Below the pieces are notes generated by a model. It ran no database searches. It had not been told where the DNA came from and saw only the letters and a list, made by a program, of their open reading frames with translations. Positions 56,456 to 64,000 of a stretch of DNA of 64,000 nt are shown here, piece by piece. This stretch comes from Volvox africanus (Eukaryota > Chlorophyta > Chlorophyceae > Chlamydomonadales > Volvocaceae). The position numbers and the translations under genes are program-made. Position 1 is the first letter of the stretch; each line of letters begins with the position of its first letter. The stretch lies in contig BSDZ01000101.1 in NCBI GenBank assembly GCA_030268105.1, positions 1,860,001 through 1,924,000 on the forward strand, given 5' to 3'.

Positions 56456-57275
56456 TTAGAGATCCTTACTGTCATCCTCGAGCTTCATTAAAGTATTCCA
56501 CTTTTTATCGCTCGCTCGACAAGATATCGCTTTTGCCTTTGCATGTATTTCCCAATTAGGATCCCAACGCATCGGCTTCCTCGGCTTCTTCTGAAACAAA
56601 GCCGGTTACAGACATGATAACTAAATTTACGAGTATATTTGTAAATGAGAAAGACAGTCTTAGCGCCTGGAGCAGCCCACCTGCTCGCTCGACAAAACAA
56701 TGCGAAACATCTCAAGTATTCGTTCGTTCCTAATCCTACCCTCTTCTGTTGTTCAGCGAGGGTTTCTGCCCAATACATCACGCTCATACATTTTCGTATT
56801 TTGTTTCTTCAATCTGGGACTTGTAACTTCCAAAGACACTCCATCGGTGTTCCATCATAAAATCACCAGATCGGAAATATCACCCGTCCGATTATTTACT
56901 TGCGTAGATTGCCTCTCGCCTCTTTCAAATAAATAAACAAATTAAATAAATGTCACTGGCCCGATATTTTACGATTATCTCGGAGAAGCGAAATCGGGGA
57001 AAGGATTGCAAAGCAGACAGGAGGTCTCCTTGGCGTGGTTGTGACACTGCTCATGCTCTTCATCCTTATGGATGGACTTTGTCGTAAAACGCTCCCCTTC
57101 CCCCTAACATATATGCAAAGCGGTACTGAAACTGCTTGGCGCTGACAAAACCCGGAAACCTACCTCGCTGTCCACCCCATGCATTTATTTCCGTCTGTCG
57201 TGAATGCTCCATCCACTCGTATTATTGCGGGAGGATCCACACATCTCAAGCAAGTAAGGAGGGCCATATTATATA
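56456..57275 (-). other. Possible multi-exon gene or gene remnant, unidentified
   Basis: The best part is a terminal exon at 56,456-56,590 with a clean TTTCAG acceptor, reading KKPRKPMRWDPNWEIHAKAK and ending EDDSKDL and a stop. Further upstream on the same strand, 57,170-57,250 reads VDPPAIIRVDGAFTTDGNK and runs to a GTAGGT donor. Between them are coding-looking but frame-inconsistent stretches with NTDGVSLEVTSP and a Cys/His-rich piece. The phases do not connect cleanly. It could be a decayed transposase or retroelement gene; I do not recognise the family. Confidence 0.3.
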
Positions 57276-57483
57276 TAAGAATATATATAGTATCCACACT
57301 TAGTCAGTATTTCCGGCGGCAGTATCTTTTACGGACACTTACAATCACTGGCTTCGCTTTACCGTTGTACGTGGGACATTACAGATACGCTCTCCATCCC
57401 CGCCCAAAATCAGAGCTCAAATACAGCTCTTCCCTCCAAGTGGCCGGTACGTGTATATATACATATACATATATATTCCAGGT

Positions 57484-57775
57484 TCTACCCCGACTGAGAG
57501 CGGGCCAAAGACCCTAATGTTAAGGGCAGGGTGCCCCCATGTCGATGGACGGTGACGACCCCAATTAAAGTGACCTGCGAGCTGACCAGTAGCGGAGTTG
57601 ACGCCTTAGTTGATTCGGCAGATTCCGCTGGATGCTGATGGTGGGTGCTGAACCTGGGAAAACCACTGATTTCGGAGAAGTCAGCATGGGAGACTGGATG
57701 AGGGTGCCCCGAAACACCGGCCAAGGTAGGGACTGCCAGGTTAGTGGCCACGGGTGATGTACCCCCCTATCCTAC
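57484..57775. repeat. Dispersed repeat family 2, copy 2
   Basis: Partner of 28,735-29,075 in the same orientation; again followed by a C-rich run and TATATATGCA-type repeats, which would fit the 3' end of a retroelement. Confidence 0.6.
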
Positions 57776-58519
57776 ACACATATATATGCATATATATGTA
57801 TATATATACATGGTGACTTCGTTATCACCGCCATCACTGTCACTGCCACTACGACACCACTGTTACACTTTATGCAAACAGGAAACATCGACCGAAACGT
57901 ATTGAGAGAAAAGGAAGACACACGCACAAAGGCCTACTAATTCCTGCCATACGCACCTATCCACTTTCTGGACACGTATACGACTATGTAACAATAGAAA
58001 CACACGGTTAGGTTCAGTGCGTCTGGTTTTTTACGCAGTTCCCTGCGGAACTCAAGTTCCTCTCCCCCACGCAGACGTCGTTGTGGTCATCACCTGACAA
58101 GAATGCATCCCAAACTAAAATGCGACATAAGATGGAGCGAGACCTTTCAAGTGGCGCCTACGCACCTACTAGATGGACATTAGGTTGGCCGAAAAGATTC
58201 CCTCGACGGGAGAGGACCTAGGACCCTGCTGCCTAAGGCCGTGACGCCAACAGCCCTGCTGCCGAAGGGAGGGGAACTCGTTAAATGCTCTGTGTTTACA
58301 ATCAGATTGCGCTATCTGATTGCGACAACATTCCCAGAAAACCAGAAAAAGTACTAAGCAAAGCAAGGCAGATTCTACGGCAGAAACCAAGGATGACGCA
58401 GAAAACCTTCACACAAAGCCTATAGTCAGCATCACAGCTTTAGGTGGCGAAAACGCACACCTCCACACACACACACACGCACACACATAGATGCACACAT
58501 ACACATACCGACTAGTCGG
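57776..58519. other. Intergenic, no gene recognised
   Basis: TATA/TGCA-type simple repeats at 57,778-57,812, then ordinary sequence; a (CA)n tract at 58,464-58,505. Confidence 0.4.
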
Positions 58520-58678
58520 CGGAGGGTTCCCTGCCAGGAACATCACCTCACCATCGCCCCAGGACCGGCTCACAAAGACATTGCATGCAGTGCAGTTGAG
58601 GCTTTCGTCCAGCGCATAAAGCGACGGATGGAAAACATTTGGTCGCAACCACGGCAGCAGCAGCAATAGCAGCAGCAT
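58520..58678 (-). other. Possible exon, unidentified
   Basis: The minus strand reads a Leu-rich start (MLLLLLLLPW) followed by LYALDESLNCTACNVFVSRS and AGNPPPTSR, then a GTATGT donor. It looks like a signal peptide plus a Cys-containing stretch, but no downstream exon was found. It could also be 3' UTR of the phosphatase gene. Confidence 0.25.
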
Positions 58679-59061
58679 ACATCAAAGCGCACCTAGAGAA
58701 GCCAAGCAAGGGAGCTTCTTATCCCTTTCATCCGCAGGTAGGGCATGGAAAGCCGAGGAGGTTGGGGTGGATAGCAGCCAACAAGCATGCTCACCCGGAC
58801 TTCATACTCAGCTCGTTAGGTCCCATATATCATCACGCTGCAAGCTCTTGGTATCATTTCAGGTTCTATGCACCGCAGATGTTTGGTGGATTCTTCAGCT
58901 TCACCTGCAGCACCTGCTTCACCACATAAACTTCGCTTCCGGCTTTCATATCAGCTAATCTTCTAAGATTGCGGCCTGAATCTGAATTGGGGGAGTTCAG
59001 GAACCAGTCTGTATCGGCTTTTAACGCCTGTCCACACTCCACGGGACCAAATACTAGCTAG
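58679..59061. other. Probable 3' UTR of the PP2C gene
   Basis: Directly downstream of the PP2C stop codon on the minus strand. No well-supported gene; one 27-codon frame (58,876-58,959, minus) reads KAGSEVYVVKQVLQVKLKN. Confidence 0.35.
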
Positions 59062-62000
59062 TTAGTCCCACTGCAATAGCATCACGATGGCGGTCACATT
59101 GTCCGCAGTGCCCCGCTTCTGGGCGGCGTCAAGGAGAGCCTGCGCGGCGTACTGCGCGTCCTCGTCACGGTAAGCGAAAGCCGGGGAGGACGAGGACGAG
59201 GACGAGGAGGCGCCCCGACGGGCCTGCGTGAAAGGCGGGAGCCACAAGCGGCCGAGGAGAAACGTGTAACCATGACCCCCTCTTAAGACTCTTATGTATT
59301 GATGCCTGACCATCTTGCATCATCTTGTTTGGTTTAGGTTTCTACATCATTTGCATCATTTCACTGACTGCAAATCGCAAGCGCGAGTATTTACTTTATC
59401 TTTGCTTTATCTTCTGACCGGTATGGTGTCAGATGTGGTAATTTGGACGGAGGGCTAGCACGAGAAAGAAAGAAACCAGTATACACACGGCGCGGTTAGA
59501 GAACAAAAAACATCAAATCAGCTACTACCCACCAGCAATGCGGTATTGGCACAGTCGACGGCCTCTTGATCGCTCAATACGTCCCACAGCCCGTCACTGC
59601 CCAGCACCACCAAGTTATCGCCGGGCTGGGGTACGAGACGCCGTACATCGGGTTCACACTCCACAAAGCGGCGGGGCTCCTTGAAATCTAGGTCACCCAG
59701 GGACCTTCAACGTTGTTGGTGGCATATGTAAATCCGAGAACGAGGGCCGCGGATGGGATGGATGAGAGTGAAAAGAAAGTGAAAAGAAGTCGGGCTCGGG
59801 GAATCCCGTGAATCGGCTAATAATCTCGTGAAAGAGGAGTCCCGTGAATCGGCTACTTATCTGGAGCCGCATTCACGGGATTGATTGTGGGTGGTAGTTG
59901 GCAATTACGTTTCCAAAGCCGAACGCCAACCGTTTCGTCCCGGCATTCCGTTGTTGCGCTTGCAAGCATCATACCGTTAGCATCCGAGCAGACAGAAGAC
60001 GACATTTCATCTTCAAAAGTGGTGACCTCTGCAATACCATACAAACTCCTCAAAATAACCACACGACCAGTAAAACACACCTGCTGACCGCCAGGCCGCT
60101 GCCTAGCCGCCCTTCCCGGGGCTCCACGATGACCCGCCAACAGCGCTGAAAGTCCACCCGTCCACCTGCCGCCTCCACGCGGGCCTTCTCCGCCGGCAGG
60201 TGGGGCTTATGGTCCTCCGTCAGCCTTACGGCATGTCCGCGGCGCGAAAGCACTGCCCGGCTGTCTCCTGCGGTGATGAAGGATGGAAGCCAGTCGTGAT
60301 AGGTTGAAGGTGAGGCTATCGATCGAGATGTCAAGCTCATGGGTTTTCCTTGGTTTCCTTACCCGCATGCGCCGAGTACAATGTGTCGCTAAGCCTCATA
60401 ACCAGTAGCGCCGTAGCTCCATCCCGCGCCCCGTCGGCCCTTGCCTCCGCCAGGATCTCATCGTCCAGCCGCCGGAAGCAGCGCCGCAGTGCAGCGCCAA
60501 TCGCAGCCTCCTCAGCGGCCATAGCAGCGGGAGGCGCCAACTCGCCTGCAGAAATGACATTTGCGGATTCCGCTTACAATGCGCAATCATGGCGGCAGTG
60601 GTATTTGCGATGGTAATTGCAACTGCCCAATACTGGATTGCCGCCTAGAAAGCCTCGCGGACCGCTGAGGCCATAAATATATCCGTAAATGGACGTCGTA
60701 CGCATTTAGCCATAGCTATACCTCAACTGGCTGGCTCTGCTTGTATGTAATTTAATTGCCGCTGCAAAACCAGCCCAAACCACATTGCTTACAGACAGCG
60801 CAACGCTAGAGAGATCGGACGAAAACGCCAAGCGGTGCAAGTGCAAGGGCAATCTCGAAGGAATGCGGGCAAGCTGTTTCACAGGGACGGTTCGCGGCCA
60901 CATCACCACATGCAACCAGCGCCAGCATTCATAACATTTACATTGCCCATAGCCGTCATAACCTCCTGTTGCTAGAACTCCTCGCCATGTTTTTATGCCG
61001 ACATGCCCTCCTCTTCCTGTCCCCTCAATAAGCATAACAACACGAAACAAAAGCACGATTGATGATTCTATTTCTTCTGCGCCCTTTTTGTGCTCGTGTA
61101 GCAGGTTACGTTCTCGTCCTACCTGCCCGGCCCGACCCTACCCGTGTGCGTCCTCAGTGCCGCATCGGCCGCCAGCAGCATGTGCAGCCTCGCTGCAGCC
61201 GTATCCGCGGCGCGCGTTCCGTTGTGGCCATCATAAATGGCAGCTAGGCAGCGCTGCACACCATCTTGCAATGGCTGGCCGGAAGAGGACAGCGGCCGCA
61301 GGCATTGCACAATGCAATGGCGGTCCTCCATGTAGGGCCGGGCGCAGCGGGCCTGGCGGGCAAACAGCACCCGGGAAGGGTAGAAGACAGGGAGAAGGGA
61401 TGGGAGGTGTTGAACGACGGGCAAACCCAAGATAGCAAAGAATGCTCCAAGAGGGGGTAGGGAGTGCGATGCAAGCGCGAGTGAGAAGCAATCCCATGCA
61501 TACATATCGCATACGTTAGGGGAAAGTGGTGCAGGTGGGCAAACGGCCAACCTTAACCTTGCGCCACCCGGAATCAAGTCATTGTGCAACACGCGTGAAA
61601 CGGAAACTGCCCTACTTCACCGTTGTCGTCATCTGCCCGCGCAGCCGCGACCAGCTTGGAAACAATATGGCCATGATCAAAAAGGACGCGCTGGAACGGC
61701 CACAAATTGCCGCCTCACTCACCGATGCCGTGCCGAAAAGCACGCGCCCCAGCGTTCGACCTCCAATCGCCTCCGGGCTGCCGCCACGGCTGCGCGACAC
61801 AGCCAACCCTCCTAACGCCATACCGGCTGCCGCCGCGTCTGCCGCCGTCATTGCACCCATCGCCGAGGCTTGATGACCGGCTCCAACGCCGCCCGCGCCC
61901 ACGGACGAGCCATGGAGAGATGATACCACCACCGAGCTGGGTCGCTGCTGCGGCGGCGCAGTCGAGACCAGGTGTTGATGTCCGAATGGGTGTGATCCCA

Positions 62001-63974
62001 TGGGTGACGACGGCGCGGCCACCGCAGCCGAGGTCCCTGCCAGCAGTGGCAACGGCAGAGAGCTGCTTGAGGTGGTTGTGATGGTGCGTGCAGGAATAGC
62101 CATCCGTGCTGCCGCCTCCTCCCGCAAGAAGCGCTTTGCCGTACTAGCGGCGAGGGATGCCGTACCGACACCACCCTCCTCGTCCAGTTCATCTGCAAAG
62201 CTGACCAGCAGGCGGCCGCCATAAACAGATCCTACACGTTGCGTGTGGTTACCAGTGGCGGCGCTACCGCTGCCGGCAACAACGCGAGGGCTGGCCGACG
62301 CCGGAGGCTCTACAGCGGGACGCTCCACCCCAGCTGCTCGTGCAGCTGGTGGCAACCCCCCTGAGGCCCGCGCGGACCCGTCAGCGCTATCACGCTTTGT
62401 GTGCTCCGTCATCGGAGCGGTGATAGCACTGCCGTGGCTGCTTCTTTCCCTTTCCCGTCGCTTTTCAGGGCCATTGTCGCGACTCAGCTCCCTCTCGCGG
62501 CTACGGCTGCGACTGCGTTCAGGAGCAGACCAGTCCCGCTGCTTCTCACGCTCTTGCCTGCGGTCTCGGGCCTGCTCTCGCTCGCCACGGTCTCCTCCGT
62601 CGCGATGCCACTCCACGGATGCAGATGCAGTGAAGGCGCGAATGACGCCGTTCCGCTCCATGTCCCCTTCATTGTGTTCCACGTCCCCCCCACGGTCGTC
62701 CCGCTTGGACCGGTCCTTACGCGACCCGTCCCGGTTCCACTCCCGGTTCTGCTCCATGTCCTCACAACGGCTGGCGACAATGGCGGTCCCCACTTCTGGA
62801 GATCTGGACCTTCGGCGCTTTCCAGACTCGGGGGACCTGCGTCTTGACGCAGCGCGCGAGTCGGATTTCCACTTCATATTAGAAGTAGATTTGTGGAGGG
62901 GGCTGTGGCTACTATCACGGATGCAATCCGGGCTGGAAACAGGATTTCCATTTCGGCTATGACTGCGGCTCCGGCTCCGGCTTCGGCTACGAGGGGAGCT
63001 GGCCACATGACGCCGGCGGCTGGCTTGCAGGCTGGGGGAATCGGCGGGTGACACATCACTGTCGAGTCGCTGCGAAAGCCAAACATTACGAAGCTCCCCG
63101 TCATGAGATCGTCCGCCCAACTCCGGATCTCCATGATCATCACGGCAATCGGAGTCAAAGGGGAAGGTATCGCCACGTTCGGTTGTTTTTGTGGAGTAAC
63201 CACCGCCGCCGCCACCGCCGCCGCCAGCGCGGCCGCAATGAACTTCACGCTCCGAATCACCGTATTTATATCTGGTTACCACAGTTGAACTGCCAATAAA
63301 ATGTAATCCATGGGCACCATTTGCTGAATCTCTTGTTCGCGTATCGAGGGTTTGGGATGCACAACCATGCCCCTTCCTGACGTTGCATGCTGAAACACCG
63401 CGGCCATTTTCGAGATCGTCTAGCTGTCGTGGACTCCGACTGCGGCTACGCGATCCTCGGTGGCGATGATGCCCCGTATCCGCAACTTCGCGCCCGTTGT
63501 CGTGCACATCGCGCTGCGGAAAGCCAACAACATCTGGTGACCGGCCTTCGGAGGCTCCACGATCCTGACACCGGTGTTCGTTCTTGGGCCTGCAAAGCAA
63601 AATGCGCAAATCGCACAACGTTGAACCCAACGGACATGTACACAGAGTCGCCACTCCTTTACAGCCATGAAGCACAAACAAATAAAGCCAGCCTCAACAT
63701 ATAACTAGAAGAACAGCAAGTACTATTAACAATCGCTGCGCGCCAAACTAGTTCGACGACACTAAAAATCTGTAACGCGCAACAAATACCTTGATGTAGG
63801 ATGTTGAACATCCACGCCTGATGCTGAAAGCGTCATTGCCGAGGCCTGGGCGCGAGCTTGGAAACGCTTCGCGGCTGGAGGTGCTGACGGCAGCTGAAGA
63901 TAAAAGTGATATACCCGGGCAAAGGGCTGCCTCCCACGAATTACCAAAGCCCGAGACACCCCAGCCTGGAGCAT
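59062..63974 (-). CDS. PP2C (PPM-family) Ser/Thr phosphatase with long N-terminal RS-rich region
   Basis: Exons: 63,790-63,974 (or further upstream), 61,723-63,589, 61,142-61,352, 60,363-60,545, 60,081-60,267, 59,533-59,704 and 59,062-59,223. Phases agree and give 988 aa from the Met at 63,974, but the true start may lie outside the window. Residues ~62-680 form one exon rich in Arg/Ser dipeptides ([43 protein letters not shown]), with Gly and Ala runs, ending RVLFGTAS, the first PP2C strand. The Mn/Mg-dependent phosphatase core follows: [47 protein letters not shown] and the final DNVTAIV. All main metal ligands appear present, so it should be active. RS regions target proteins to splicing factors and nuclear speckles; a role there is inferred. 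Confidence 0.85.
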
Positions 63975-64000
63975 GCACGCTCCCTGGCCAGCGCAATGGC

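Noticed and set aside
62243..62962. 239-codon plus-strand frame rich in Ser/Arg/Leu
   Set aside because: Antisense shadow of the RS-rich exon of the phosphatase gene.

Overview
The window is nuclear DNA of a green alga, most likely from the Chlamydomonadales (volvocine group). The genes have many short GT-AG introns. Three members of the gametolysin/VMP (peptidase M11) family, which is typical of Chlamydomonas and Volvox, lie in a row. Introns and spacers are full of microsatellites and LINE 3' ends, and one intron carries TTTTAGGG units, the Chlamydomonas telomere motif. No tRNA, rRNA or CRISPR array was seen. The genus is inference.

Left end (1-11,100): a decayed Ty3/gypsy retrotransposon (protease and reverse transcriptase pieces) is interrupted by two 4,285-bp copies of one CACTA-type DNA transposon in opposite orientation. 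They form a ~9.1-kb palindrome with a 513-bp spacer. Each copy has its own 3-bp target duplication (GTC and AAA), so they are two separate insertions. Their ends carry dense GCGTTA/TAACGC arrays.

Housekeeping block (11,600-24,120): a minus-strand zinc-binding-dehydrogenase-like reductase (9 exons) and a plus-strand UDP-glucose pyrophosphorylase (12 exons, all phases consistent, 461 aa) are head to head over ~376 bp.

Matrix-protease block (30,650-55,860), all minus strand: gene A (8 exons, 686 aa, full gametolysin-like protein with a HExxH site), gene C (2 exons, 256 aa, signal peptide plus prodomain-like part only) and gene B (8 exons, 590 aa, same architecture as A, but with all three zinc-binding histidines and the catalytic glutamate replaced). 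Gametolysin-family enzymes act on the extracellular matrix or cell wall. The set looks like one protease, one intact pseudoprotease and one stand-alone secreted prodomain. The introns and spacers hold about a dozen fragments of one LINE family, two copies of a short element, and several hairpins.

Right end (55,860-64,000): sparse sequence with weakly supported exons, then a minus-strand PP2C phosphatase with a long N-terminal arginine/serine-rich (RS) region. Its 5' end may lie beyond the window. All exon structures were assigned by eye from splice sites, reading-frame continuity and family knowledge.
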